Positions 34,789-44,130 of a stretch of 64,000 nt of DNA are shown in pieces. Below the pieces are notes generated by a model, which was not told the origin of the DNA, ran no database searches, and saw only the letters and a list, made by a program, of their open reading frames with translations. Made by a program: the position numbers and the translations under genes. The DNA is from UBA7330 sp965243485 (GTDB taxonomy: Bacteria; Bacteroidota; Bacteroidia; Cytophagales; Cyclobacteriaceae), in assembly GCA_965243485.1 (NCBI GenBank), contig CBDEVP010000001.1, positions 5,890,001 to 5,954,000 of the forward strand, in the 5' to 3' direction. Positions within the stretch are counted from its first letter, which is position 1. Each line of letters starts with the position of its first letter.

Positions 34789-34919
34789 ACAGTGGCCTTG
34801 TCAATATGGGAATGGCGGATATAAAGCTTGCTGATCCAATCAACAAAATAACAAAAGTCAACGCAATTTCCTCCTGCTTACATGCTGATAGTTATCAACA
34901 TTCTGAGGGTAGGGAGCGG

Positions 34920-35486
34920 CTATTTCACTGATCGCTTGTTGTTAATCGTTTTATCAAAAAAATCGATAAAGGCTTTGACCTCCTCATCCATGGCTTTCCG
35001 GTACTGGACCCTGAGTAGTTTGTGTTTTTTTGATTGATCCGACAGGTAAAATGAATAGATGTAGTCCTTATGACCTTCTTTAAACGGACTGGTATCGCTA
35101 TCAAGTACCTGCTCGTCGACATACACATCTTTTACATCCCTAAAATCCAGGGTCCTTGTGAAGAAAAAACCGGATCTTAGTTTCAGCTCTCTCCGATCCT
35201 GGTCTATGGCAATCAGGTTGGGAAATCTTTTTTTGTCGAGGGTGAATGGGATAACCATGATGGCCAGTCCGATAAAGTGAGCATAGCTATGTCCGATTTT
35301 CAGGCTTACATAAATGGTAAGACCTCCGATAAATGTGAATATCAAAAGCATGATCAATGAACCGGTAACTGATCGGGAAATCGTGGTCTTATTCACCCCT
35401 CCGATCAGCGTGTAACCCTGCTCTTTAAGCAACTGATTCATCGAAGCAACCATACTCTGCAGATTTTGATCTATATAAGTTAACAT
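34920..35486 (-). CDS. Two-helix membrane protein of unknown function
   Basis: Start taken at ATG 35486 (M-L-T-Y-I-D-Q-N-L-Q-S); ATG 35516 ten codons earlier is possible. Residues about 35-85 hold two hydrophobic helices (S-L-I-M-L-L-I-F-T-F-I-G-G-L-T-I-Y and F-I-G-L-A-I-M-V-I-P-F). The C-terminal cytosolic part has short strands with R-R-E-L-K-L-R-S-G-F-F-F-T-R-T-L-D-F and D-V-Y-V-D-E, resembling bacterial PH-like domains. No function assigned. Divergent from the gene at 35563. Confidence 0.65.
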   Translation of the reverse strand: MLTYIDQNLQSMVASMNQLLKEQGYTLIGGVNKTTISRSVTGSLIMLLIFTFIGGLTIYVSLKIGHSYAHFIGLAIMVIPFTLDKKRFPNLIAIDQDRRELKLRSGFFFTRTLDFRDVKDVYVDEQVLDSDTSPFKEGHKDYIYSFYLSDQSKKHKLLRVQYRKAMDEEVKAFIDFFDKTINNKRSVK

Positions 35487-35562
35487 ATTATTTCCATTTA
35501 ATATTTGAAACAACATAAATTTTGTTGAACTGTTTTATGAATATATCAAGAGAAGATATCCC

Positions 35563-35919
35563 ATGAAAACCTTAGTTTTCATCTATAACGCCAAAAGCGG
35601 TAAGATCAATGCTACCGTCGACTTCTTACACAAGACGCTGAGTCCTGGCACCTATTCCTGCAATTTGTGCGCTTTAACTTATGGTATGTTCTCGGAGCGG
35701 GAGACCTGGAGAAATTATCGCAGGCAGAAAGATATAAACATGGAATTCTGGTATAAAGATGAATTTGAAAGAACATTTCACTACAAGCCGGAGTATCCGG
35801 CAGTCATCGAAACCCCGGAAATGAATGTGTTGCTGACTAAAGATGAAATTGACAGGCTGGAGTCGGTGGAGCAGTTGATCCAGGCGCTGGAAAGAAAGCT
35901 AGGTCAGCAGAAGCAATGA
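35563..35919 (+). CDS. Conserved hypothetical protein, 118 aa
   Basis: Soluble protein beginning M-K-T-L-V-F-I-Y-N-A-K-S-G-K-I-N-A, a beta strand followed by a loop, with C-N-L-C-A-L-T-Y-G at about residues 33-41; the C-x-x-C pair may be redox-active or bind metal. A later strand V-I-E-T-P-E-M-N-V-L-L-T and a C-terminal helix follow. Homologues in Bacteroidota are uncharacterised as far as I know. It precedes the Dabb gene by 51 bases. Confidence 0.7.
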   Translation: MKTLVFIYNAKSGKINATVDFLHKTLSPGTYSCNLCALTYGMFSERETWRNYRRQKDINMEFWYKDEFERTFHYKPEYPAVIETPEMNVLLTKDEIDRLESVEQLIQALERKLGQQKQ

Positions 35920-35970
35920 CCCTAATATTTACTTCATGCTTTTAAGGTGGAGGCATTAACTTTACGAGCT

Positions 35971-36303
35971 ATGGCAAAAGGAAAAAAGATCAACGGCAGA
36001 TTCGTTCACATGGTATTCTTTTGGCTGAAGGAAAGTACGGATGTGGATGCATTTATTAAAATCACGGAGGGTTTTGTATCACAAATTGATGAGGTAAATT
36101 CCTACTATATCGGAAAACCCGCAGGCACTCCCAGAGAAGTTGTTGATAACAGTTACCAGGTTTCTCTTGTAGTAACTTTCAACAGCAAAGAAGAACAGAA
36201 CATTTACCAGGATCATCCGGTCCACGTACAGTATGTGACGGACAACAAAGACAAGTGGAACAGGGTACAGGTCTACGATAGCTGGGGTGAGGTGTATGCC
36301 TGA
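35971..36303 (+). CDS. Dabb (stress-responsive A/B barrel) family protein
   Basis: Start at ATG 35971 (M-A-K-G-K-K-I-N-G-R-F-V-H-M-V-F-F-W-L-K), giving 110 residues; GTG 35947 would add eight more. The V-H-M-V-F-F-W-L-K strand, Y-Y-I-G-K-P-A-G-T-P-R loop and Y-Q-D-H-P-V-H-V-Q-Y-V segment define the dimeric ferredoxin-like Dabb fold. Role unknown in bacteria. Ends one base before the convergent Uma2 gene. Confidence 0.87.
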   Translation: MAKGKKINGRFVHMVFFWLKESTDVDAFIKITEGFVSQIDEVNSYYIGKPAGTPREVVDNSYQVSLVVTFNSKEEQNIYQDHPVHVQYVTDNKDKWNRVQVYDSWGEVYA

Positions 36304-36933
36304 TCAAAGGTCCTCAAAGACCTCATCAATAGTAAGCTCAAGACCTGAAAGGACATTACTTTCCACCCGGTCTCCTTGCACATACTTTTTGGATTTGGAA
36401 TATTTGCCATCCGACAAATAAAAGATCTCAAGTACTTTTTCTCCGGGGTAAGCGATCCAGTATTCTTTTACTTTAAATTCCTCATAGAGTTCGTACTTGT
36501 TGGTCAGGTCCTTTTTTGAAGTTGAGGGAGAAAGGATCTCTACGATCAGATCAGGCGCTCCATTACATCCGGCATCGTCAAGGATTTCCGGATTGCAGAC
36601 CACACAAATATCAGGTTGGACGACGGTGAATGTCTCTTTATCAGATAGCCCTTTCTTTGCTGGAAATCGTACATCAAAAGGAGCAACAAATACTCTGCAC
36701 GATTTCTTCTTTAAGAAACTCCAAATAAACCCATGGATATTTCCAATGATCGTTTGATGTGACACGTTTGGTGCCGGAGACATCTTAAACAGCTTGCCTT
36801 TGATCAGTTCCACTCTTTCCTCGAAGCTCCATTTCAGGTAGTCTGAGTAAGAATAAGTACCTGAAGGATCAAGGAAACTGATGTCGTCTACCTGTACATC
36901 ATCAAATACGTATTCTTTTGACTTCTTTTCCAT
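36304..36933 (-). CDS. Uma2 family restriction-endonuclease-like protein, copy 1
   Basis: 209 residues, PD-(D/E)xK fold (DUF820). Y-L-K-W-S-F-E-E-R-V-E-L-I-K-G-K-L begins the domain; catalytic elements are Q-P-D-I-C-V-V and D-L-I-V-E-I-L-S-P-S-T, then Y-E-L-Y-E-E-F-K-V-K-E-Y-W. Uma2 proteins are abundant in cyanobacteria and Bacteroidota, with no firm function. The next gene upstream is a close paralogue, so this is a tandem duplication. Confidence 0.88.
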   Translation of the reverse strand: MEKKSKEYVFDDVQVDDISFLDPSGTYSYSDYLKWSFEERVELIKGKLFKMSPAPNVSHQTIIGNIHGFIWSFLKKKSCRVFVAPFDVRFPAKKGLSDKETFTVVQPDICVVCNPEILDDAGCNGAPDLIVEILSPSTSKKDLTNKYELYEEFKVKEYWIAYPGEKVLEIFYLSDGKYSKSKKYVQGDRVESNVLSGLELTIDEVFEDL

Positions 36934-36995
36934 AGAATAAATTTATTAATTAGGGGCCTAATCAAACCTATTTCGTTTCAGTCCTCTGGCATGGA

Positions 36996-37625
36996 TTAAA
37001 GGTCATTGAAAACATCATCAACCTTAAGTATCATTACCGGGAGTACGGTGCTTTTCACTACTTCTCCAGGGACAAACTTTCTGGATTCGGAATATTTATC
37101 ATCCTTTAAGTAAAAGACCTCAAGTACTTTTTCTCCAGGGAAAACGATCCAGTATTCTCTTACCTTAAATTCTTCATACAGTTGATATTTGTTGGTCAGA
37201 TCCTTTTTTGAGGTGAAAGGCGAAAGGATTTCTACGATCAGGTCCGGAGCACCGTTACAACCGGCATCGTCAAGGATTTCCGGGTTACAAACCACACATA
37301 TATCCGGTTGAACCACCGTGAAAGTTTCTTTGTCAGATAGTCCCCTTTTTTCAGGGAATCTAACGTCAAAAGGAGCAGAATATACTTTACATTTTTTTCT
37401 ATTCAGAAAATTTCCAAGAACCAGCAAGATATTTCTACTAATGCCCTGATGACTTCGGTTAGGTGCAGGAGACATCTTAAAGAGTTTTCCCTTGATCAGC
37501 TCCACCCTTTCCTCGAAGCTCCACTTCAGGTAGTCTGAGTAAGAATAAGTACCCGCAGGATCAAGCAAACTGATATCGTCTACCTGTACATCATCCATCA
37601 CGTATTCCCTGGGCTTCTTTTCCAT
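36996..37625 (-). CDS. Uma2 family restriction-endonuclease-like protein, copy 2
   Basis: Also 209 residues and collinear with copy 1: same N-terminus (M-E-K-K-P-R-E-Y-V), same Q-P-D-I-C-V-V and D-L-I-V-E-I-L-S-P core. Identity is highest in the catalytic half and lower in residues 57-85 and at the C-terminus (V-L-P-V-M-I-L-K-V-D-D-V-F-N-D-L), which may reflect gene conversion of the core or constraint. Separated from copy 1 by 62 bases. Confidence 0.88.
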   Translation of the reverse strand: MEKKPREYVMDDVQVDDISLLDPAGTYSYSDYLKWSFEERVELIKGKLFKMSPAPNRSHQGISRNILLVLGNFLNRKKCKVYSAPFDVRFPEKRGLSDKETFTVVQPDICVVCNPEILDDAGCNGAPDLIVEILSPFTSKKDLTNKYQLYEEFKVREYWIVFPGEKVLEVFYLKDDKYSESRKFVPGEVVKSTVLPVMILKVDDVFNDL

Positions 37626-37692
37626 ACAATAAAGTTAGTAAAAAACGGATCATCATCCCTCTTCTGCATGGATAGAAATCTTATCCTTTCAT

Positions 37693-40569
37693 TTATCGCT
37701 GGCAAATCTCCTTGTAGGGACAGAACAGGCATTTTTTTGTGTCTTCTGTCTGATCAAAGTTCACTTCAGGATCATAGATCTCCGTAAGTAGCCTGGTAAG
37801 AATGGTTTCGAACTCCTCATGATACTGACGGTACTCATTCACAGGAGCTTTGATGCCCTTGTTGTAGATCTTCCATTCAAATTCATCGTCAAAAAGATCC
37901 CGGCTATTGAAGATCCCGGGTTCGATCTGCTGATATTCACCATCGTATTTATTGAGGAACAAATAGCTGTAAAAGAGCACCTGGAAGACCGCTTTGTTCC
38001 GGCCATTGTCGTCCGGATCGATCAATGAATCAACAGATACAAAATCCTTGGCATCTCTCCCTGTCTTGTAGTCGATCACCCTCACCTTTCCTTCTTTGAT
38101 ATCAAGCCGGTCGATAATTCCTTTTAGCCTGACTTTCCTGGCATTCCCCTCCACAAGTATTGGAATGTCGATGGAATAACCCTCCCTGCTGCTGGCTTCC
38201 AGTCCAATGATCCTGAAGGGCGCATAATCCTTATCATACTCCAGGATCTTGTAAATAAATTTTTTCAATACTTCAGCAGCAATCAATGAGCGCCCTTCCA
38301 GCTTAAACTTCTTCTCATTTTTAATCCCATAATGGTCAATGAAGGTCTTATTCAAAACTCCCGGCACCATCTCCCGTATCCAGAAAAGGTCTTCGGCATA
38401 GATGATCTCACGTTTCTCACGTTTGATAAACTCCTTATAAAGTGTCTCCATGCTATTGTGCAGGATATTGCCAAAGACCATCGGATCCATTTCTTCCTGC
38501 ACCTCATCAGGCTCATAGAGTTTTTCAACATATTTAAAGTAAAATCTCAGCTTGCAATCCAGGTAAGTATTCAGGGCGGATGGTGTGAATCTGGAGGCAT
38601 CTCTTTCTTTGTACCCTTCCAGGAACCGCTGCATCTTTTGCCGGATCAAAGCATTCTTTTGAATGACAATTTTGTCCGGGGGAGTCGTCTTGATGGGATT
38701 AGACAGGATCTTTTTTTCAATCTTAAAGTCCGACTCGGTCTCCAGTTGCTGAACCAGGCGGGAAATCTCTCCATTGACATTGAATTCCGAGACCGTATTG
38801 TACAGAAAAGTCACGCGATTGGCCCTTTGGAGGAGTCGATAAAAGAGATAGGCATAAATGGCGTCCTGGTGATCAAAGGTGGGCAGATCAAAAGCTTTTC
38901 TTATGTTGTAAGGAATGAACGAACCCCTCCTGGCTGCTGCCGGCCAGCTGTCTTCATTCATATTGAGAATGAATACATTTTCGAAATCCAGGTTTCGGGT
39001 CTCCAGGATCCCCATGACCTGCAGGCCATTCAGCGGCTCCCCGGTAAAAGGGATCTTCAGACTCCTGGACAACCTTCTGAATAGTTTGATCAGGAATTCA
39101 TAACTCAGATTGCCGGTCCGTTCACCGATCATCTGATCCAGCTGTTGCACCTGATGATAATACTGACTAATAAACTCCAACTCCAGATCATGACCTTTTT
39201 CTTTCCAGGTGTCATACAGACTTCGCAGGATCTCCAACAGGTATTTTAGTGCATGCTCGGGTTTCTGAAAGACAGATCGGAAAATGGGGTGCTTCAACTC
39301 AAGCTCTTCCCGATAGAGCATGATCAGGTTTCGCTTTTTGATATCGGCGATCAACTGCTTGATCCGCGCTTCCTCCAGGGCAAATAATAACGGGTGCTCC
39401 AGCAATGAAACGAGCGGTTTGTAATAGAATGAAACGCCGTTTACCAAACTTTCCTTCCTGAGCTTCTGCAGGGTCAGCACACTCTCCAGGAGGCTAAATA
39501 CCGGTGTATCCTTCAGCGGATAACCCATCGTGATATTAACCTGATCGATGGCATCCGGGATCGCATGCAAGGTAGGAAACAGCATGTGCTCATGCGGCAA
39601 GACTACCACTGTCCGGTCAGGACCAAAATCCGGCTCCCCGGTCAATTGCTCCAGCTTTTCTGCCAGCACCTTGGTCTGGCCCACCTCAAGGGAGACGCCG
39701 ATCGCTTCAAAGATCTTTGACCCTTTGTACCTGTCAGGAATTTCTTTAGGGAAAGTCTTTCCCAGTGACATGTCCCGGGCATATGCTCTTAGAAAAAATC
39801 CCGCTTCCTGTTTTTCGTTGGAGAAATAATAACTGTCCAGGTCCCAGACCACCCTGGCCTGATGCTCCTGCACAAAATTTTTAATGATCTTCTCCTCGGC
39901 AAATGTCAGCGCATTGAAGCCTGCAAAATAAACAGGCCCACCTTCCCAGGATTTGAGAACATCAGATGCTTCAGCAACTTCCCTGTAGATCATGGCTCCA
40001 TAAGCCAGGTTTTTCTTCGTTAGAGATTGTTTGAATGACTCGTAGAGCGGAAGCAATATCTTCCAGGTTTCGAGGAAAGCTTCCTGAGTACCGGTGGCCT
40101 TAGGAAGGAACGAGCTCCAGAATGCCCTGATCACGGCCCTGTCCTCCTCATCAAGGAAGTAAAATTCCTCATCCAGCTCCTTCTGGGTTTTGATACTGGT
40201 GAAAAGCTGTTGGGTATTGACCAGGTACTGATCAATCTCATCAAAATCACGTAGGATCATCTCTCCCCAGAAAAAGAAGGAATCAAAAGTCTCCTCTTTC
40301 TTTTGATGGGTTTTGTACACCTCATAAAGCTGGAATACAGCCTCCAGGGTCTCGATCTTACGGTACGGAGAAAACCGCATCACAAAGTCCTCCATGCTGG
40401 TGACCCGCGGTGTACGAATGGGCTTATCAATCAGCTTTCCCAACGCCTTACGGAAAAAAAGTCCGGCCCGCCTGTTTGGAAAGATCACTGTGATCTCCGA
40501 CAGGTTACCTTCGCTCTCCTTCAGGATCCGTGAGGCCAGCTCCGATATAAAAGTCTGATTTTCCATCAA
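37693..40569 (-). CDS. AddB-like nuclease subunit of a helicase-nuclease
   Basis: 958 residues. The C-terminal part has a PD-(D/E)xK RecB-type nuclease: G-N-I-L-H-N-S-M, G-I-I-D-R-L-D-I and V-I-D-Y-K-T-G-R-D. It is bracketed by a Cys in Y-L-D-C-K-L-R-F-Y-F and C-L-F-C-P-Y-K-E-I-C (C947, C950, C956), the four ligands of the AddB 4Fe-4S staple. The N-terminus (V-I-F-P-N-R-R-A-G-L-F-F) is helicase-like but lacks a Walker A. It starts with ATGA overlapping the AddA-like stop. Processes double-strand breaks for recombination. RexB is another name for such partners. Confidence 0.87.
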   Translation of the reverse strand: MMENQTFISELASRILKESEGNLSEITVIFPNRRAGLFFRKALGKLIDKPIRTPRVTSMEDFVMRFSPYRKIETLEAVFQLYEVYKTHQKKEETFDSFFFWGEMILRDFDEIDQYLVNTQQLFTSIKTQKELDEEFYFLDEEDRAVIRAFWSSFLPKATGTQEAFLETWKILLPLYESFKQSLTKKNLAYGAMIYREVAEASDVLKSWEGGPVYFAGFNALTFAEEKIIKNFVQEHQARVVWDLDSYYFSNEKQEAGFFLRAYARDMSLGKTFPKEIPDRYKGSKIFEAIGVSLEVGQTKVLAEKLEQLTGEPDFGPDRTVVVLPHEHMLFPTLHAIPDAIDQVNITMGYPLKDTPVFSLLESVLTLQKLRKESLVNGVSFYYKPLVSLLEHPLLFALEEARIKQLIADIKKRNLIMLYREELELKHPIFRSVFQKPEHALKYLLEILRSLYDTWKEKGHDLELEFISQYYHQVQQLDQMIGERTGNLSYEFLIKLFRRLSRSLKIPFTGEPLNGLQVMGILETRNLDFENVFILNMNEDSWPAAARRGSFIPYNIRKAFDLPTFDHQDAIYAYLFYRLLQRANRVTFLYNTVSEFNVNGEISRLVQQLETESDFKIEKKILSNPIKTTPPDKIVIQKNALIRQKMQRFLEGYKERDASRFTPSALNTYLDCKLRFYFKYVEKLYEPDEVQEEMDPMVFGNILHNSMETLYKEFIKREKREIIYAEDLFWIREMVPGVLNKTFIDHYGIKNEKKFKLEGRSLIAAEVLKKFIYKILEYDKDYAPFRIIGLEASSREGYSIDIPILVEGNARKVRLKGIIDRLDIKEGKVRVIDYKTGRDAKDFVSVDSLIDPDDNGRNKAVFQVLFYSYLFLNKYDGEYQQIEPGIFNSRDLFDDEFEWKIYNKGIKAPVNEYRQYHEEFETILTRLLTEIYDPEVNFDQTEDTKKCLFCPYKEICQR

Positions 40570-43500
40570 TCCACGTCCATTACCTGTATTTCATTAAGAT
40601 AAATCAGTTTCCCTTTGACGCCCGGATAACCCATCTCATCCAGGATCTTCATGTATTCTTTGACCTGGGTCTTATCTTTCGCTTTGGGCAAACCCGTTTT
40701 GAAATCGATCACCACTGTCTCATCTTTTTTATGGTTGATCCGGTCGATCCTTTTGTAATCACCTCCGGGCAGCAGGATACCAACTTCATTTTCCACTATC
40801 CAGTGGTCTTCAAACCAGTCGGCTACATCAGGATGCTCCACAATTTCTCTTAAAGGCTGCTCTTCCGCAGTATCCAGAAACTGACCGACATCCTTCCGGT
40901 ACCTGATCCGGCTTAAGAGCTGATGTAGTTCAATACCCCTCAGTGTGGCCTGTACAAACGAAGCCTCGCTCAGCTCTGCTGACCCTTTGATCTGAACGCT
41001 TACCTTGCCTCGCCAGGGATGAGACTTATAATGCTCAAGTCCAAATTCAGGGATCCCGGATTTTATGATCTCCCTTTTCTTCACCTGTCCCAAATCCAGC
41101 CGGTTAGTTTCCGCTATCCATCCCCGGTGCTGACTCACCTGGGTATAAACCAGATCCCCGACAGTCTTTAATTTATCAGGAGACTTGGGCAATGGACCAT
41201 AAGCCCATAAAATATCGATGGGCCGTGTAAAGGCCACATACAGCAGGTTCAGGCTGTCGATGAAAGCTTTGAGACGTTCTTCATAGTATTCATGTGCCCA
41301 GTAGGTATTCGCCAGTTTGGTGGTGTACTTGAGCGGAATGATGGGAAGCTGGTTGAAAGGCGGCTGATCGCCACCCTTTACCCACAGGATATTGTCTTTG
41401 TTGTATTCATTGTCCATCAGCCAGGAAAGGAAAGGCAGAATGACGATGGGGAATTCCAGTCCCTTGGCCTTATGGATGGTCAGGATCTTGATGGCATTGT
41501 TTTCATCGGCGATCTGGATCGCTCGATCCTTGCGGACCTCTTCCCACCAATCCAGGAACGAAGGGATATCGCCCCTCTCATTTTTAGTGTAATCCAGAAT
41601 TGCGTCCTGGAATCCCTGCAAATAGGTAAACTCTTCGACCTTTTGATCCAGCCGGAAAATTCGGATGATATTCTCCACCAGCTCATACAGAGGTAGAGTC
41701 TTCAGGTAATTTTTATGGTTCACAAATTCGGCAGGGACCCTTTCCTTCCAGTGGTTGACCGAAGAAAACAGCTCGCTCTGACTGCTCTGATCTTTCGTTT
41801 GAATGTAATGCTGGTATTCATAGAGCCACTGGGACAGAACGATTGTGTTCGATTCGTCATTCAGCCATTCAATCAGTGAAACAATGAATCGAACCAGATG
41901 GCTGGATGTAAGGAACAGGGCTTCGGAGCTGACCACCTCATATCTCAGGTTAGGATCGGCTTCCGGGGAGTTGCGATACTCGATGAAGGCATCCGCCACA
42001 CGCTTTCCTTCTTTGGCGTATCTCGTGAGAATGGCTATATCCCTCAGCTCGCAGCCATCGCGTTGGAATTGCTCTACCTGCCTGATCGTCTGTCGTACCG
42101 CTTCCTCCGTCCATGTGCCTTCCACTTCGTTATCCTGGATGAATGAGATATTTATCTGACCAGCCTCAGGGTCCTTATCAGCCGGGCTTTGCTGGGCCAC
42201 GTCCTGGTAAGAGGTAAAAATACTGCTCAGCTTATCCAGCGTTTCCTGACGTGCGGCTGGATCCGGGATCTCAGCAACCGTCGACTCAAAATACGCTTTG
42301 GAATGACTATGTGCACCAATGAAAAAATCATTGTTGAAACGGACCAGCCTGGGTGAGCTTCTGAAATTAACGGAGAGCGTTTCTTCGTTCACCTGCTCAT
42401 CAGTACCGATCTCGCCCTTGACCCGGTGCTGGAAAAGCTCCCAGTCGCCGCCCCTGAAGCGATATATCGATTGCTTGACGTCTCCAACGATCAAACTGAA
42501 TTCTCCTTCATCGGTCGAATTCTTCACCAGGGGTCTGAAATTGTTCCACTGGAATACACTGGTGTCCTGGAACTCATCGATGAGGTAATGACTGAAGATA
42601 GATCCGATCTTTTCATAGATATAGGGTGTTTCACTGTCGTGGATGATCTGGCGCAGGAAGTCAGGCAAATCGGCGATCAGCATCACATCATTTTCCTCCC
42701 GGTATTTAGTAAGGTAGCGATTGATTTCCGCCAGGATCCCAAAGGTGTAGAGGTATCGCTGCACTTCTAGGACGGACATATACGCTACCAGGTTTTTATC
42801 GATATAGTCGATCAGCTCCCGGTATTTACCCAGGATCAGGTCATCCAGGGCATCATGCAGTCTTTTAACGCCCATGTTGGCTTTAGTAAGCCATTTGAGC
42901 TTGTCATCATAAGCATCCCGGCGGGTACCGGTAATTTCATACTGCTTTTTAGGATCATCCTTTTTGACCACTTTATAAAAAAGACCAACCGGACCACCCA
43001 TTCCCCTGCTGAAATCTTTTGGATCGATTTGATTTTGGGTCAGGTATTGATCCACTTCCTTGTGGATGCTTTTGATGTAATTTTCAAACTGGTACCTGCG
43101 TTGATTCAAATCCTTTTTTAACGAACTGAAAAAATCCGGTTGTTCACTCAACCTGAGCACTGAAGCTGCATGCTGCTTAAAGTCATCGCGCAGGATCTCT
43201 TTGGCCAGGGAGGAAATGTCGCGGCGAAAATCCCAGCTTTCACCCTCCTCCACTTTCTGCTCTGCAAACTGCGAGAGCCATTCCCGCAATTGTTTGTGCT
43301 CCTCCTCTCCGATCTCCAGCAGCATCTGGTCGATGACCTGCTGCATCACCTTATCCAGGTCCAGGTCAATGGTGAAGGTGCCCTGAAGACCCATTTCCCG
43401 GGCGAATGACCGGATCACCTGATGGAAAAAGCTGTCGATGGTGACAACGGAGAATCGGCCGTAGTTATGAAGGATGTCCGTGAGCGTGTTTGCTGCTTTT

Positions 43501-43763
43501 TGTTTAAGGGCTTCAGGGGTGATATTCAGCGCTTTCTGCAGCTGGGCCGTCATCGGATTTTCTTTCCCCCGGGAGAGGTCTTTGAGGTAGTCGATGATCC
43601 TTCGTTTCATTTCCTCGGAGGCCTTGTTGGTGAAGGTGACTCCCAGAATCTTACGGAACGCCCCCGGACGGGTCAGGGCCAGCTTGAGGTATTCTCGTGA
43701 TAGGGTGAATGTTTTGCCGGAACCGGCGGAAGAACGGTAGATGTGAAAGGGCGCCTCGGGCAT
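40566..43763 (-). CDS. AddA-like UvrD-family helicase-nuclease
   Basis: 1065 residues of an SF1 helicase: Walker A S-S-A-G-S-G-K-T at 11-18, motif Ia V-T-F-T-N-K-A, D-E-F-Q-D-T (motif II), V-G-D-V-K-Q-S-I-Y-R-F-R-G-G (motif III), T-I-H-K-A-K-G-L-E-F-P (motif V) and V-A-F-T-R (motif VI). The C-terminal end carries a second RecB nuclease motif (R-I-D-R-I-N and V-I-D-F-K-T-G). First gene of the addA-addB-like pair. Its upstream spacer is full of palindromes, so the promoter is not obvious. Confidence 0.92.
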   Translation of the reverse strand: MPEAPFHIYRSSAGSGKTFTLSREYLKLALTRPGAFRKILGVTFTNKASEEMKRRIIDYLKDLSRGKENPMTAQLQKALNITPEALKQKAANTLTDILHNYGRFSVVTIDSFFHQVIRSFAREMGLQGTFTIDLDLDKVMQQVIDQMLLEIGEEEHKQLREWLSQFAEQKVEEGESWDFRRDISSLAKEILRDDFKQHAASVLRLSEQPDFFSSLKKDLNQRRYQFENYIKSIHKEVDQYLTQNQIDPKDFSRGMGGPVGLFYKVVKKDDPKKQYEITGTRRDAYDDKLKWLTKANMGVKRLHDALDDLILGKYRELIDYIDKNLVAYMSVLEVQRYLYTFGILAEINRYLTKYREENDVMLIADLPDFLRQIIHDSETPYIYEKIGSIFSHYLIDEFQDTSVFQWNNFRPLVKNSTDEGEFSLIVGDVKQSIYRFRGGDWELFQHRVKGEIGTDEQVNEETLSVNFRSSPRLVRFNNDFFIGAHSHSKAYFESTVAEIPDPAARQETLDKLSSIFTSYQDVAQQSPADKDPEAGQINISFIQDNEVEGTWTEEAVRQTIRQVEQFQRDGCELRDIAILTRYAKEGKRVADAFIEYRNSPEADPNLRYEVVSSEALFLTSSHLVRFIVSLIEWLNDESNTIVLSQWLYEYQHYIQTKDQSSQSELFSSVNHWKERVPAEFVNHKNYLKTLPLYELVENIIRIFRLDQKVEEFTYLQGFQDAILDYTKNERGDIPSFLDWWEEVRKDRAIQIADENNAIKILTIHKAKGLEFPIVILPFLSWLMDNEYNKDNILWVKGGDQPPFNQLPIIPLKYTTKLANTYWAHEYYEERLKAFIDSLNLLYVAFTRPIDILWAYGPLPKSPDKLKTVGDLVYTQVSQHRGWIAETNRLDLGQVKKREIIKSGIPEFGLEHYKSHPWRGKVSVQIKGSAELSEASFVQATLRGIELHQLLSRIRYRKDVGQFLDTAEEQPLREIVEHPDVADWFEDHWIVENEVGILLPGGDYKRIDRINHKKDETVVIDFKTGLPKAKDKTQVKEYMKILDEMGYPGVKGKLIYLNEIQVMDVD

Positions 43764-43811
43764 GGGCTAAAATTAGTGAATGCCGCTGCAGCCAGACTAC
43801 AAAAAATTACG

Positions 43812-43839
43812 AAACTTTTTAAAGTTTAAGGGAAACTTT
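43812..43839. repeat. Two overlapping hairpins sharing one arm
   Basis: AAACTTT-TT-AAAGTTT (43812-43827) and AAAGTTT-AAGGG-AAACTTT (43821-43839) share the AAAGTTT arm, so only one can form at a time. They lie about 50-75 bases upstream of the addA-like start. Confidence 0.7.
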
Positions 43840-43884
43840 ACTGATTTTTAGAAAGGGTAACAGGAAAGACTTCATGTCGCTAAA

Positions 43885-43953
43885 CTTTTGTAGTCTGCGG
43901 GGCTGGCTAGGGAGTGTGGATAAATTGGGGATAGCCCGGCCTGACTACAAAAG
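43885..43953. repeat. Imperfect inverted repeat, MITE-like
   Basis: CTTTTGTAGTC (43885-43895) and GACTACAAAAG (43943-43953) are exact inverted copies; complementarity continues inward through GGGGCTGGCTA and TAGCCCGGCC. A third GACTACAAAA occurs at 43795-43804. No frame inside. The rest of 43764-44130 has no gene. Confidence 0.7.
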
Positions 43954-44024
43954 TTCTAGATGAACTAAAATTTGCAAAGCAGATAATTTAGGCCAGTTGC
44001 ATTGCTATGTTTTGATTCGGCTAT

Positions 44025-44053
44025 CGGTTGGCGCATACGTCCGCTCGTGACAG
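44025..44053 (+). repeat. Dispersed repeat, copy A
   Basis: CGGTTGGCGCATACGTCCGC then TCGTGACAG. Related to copies B (44725-44771) and C (46215-46242), same orientation. Located 78 bases before the gene at 44131. Confidence 0.65.
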
Positions 44054-44130
44054 ATTTAATTTTCCCTTAAAATCCTAATAAATAATCGCCAAACAGGTAG
44101 ATTTGATAACGCTCACCTTCACAACCAAAA

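Noticed and set aside
38332..39084. Rightward frame of 250 codons inside the AddB-like gene
   Set aside because: Fully antisense to a gene with clear domain motifs; the length reflects codon bias in the opposite strand, and no family was recognised.
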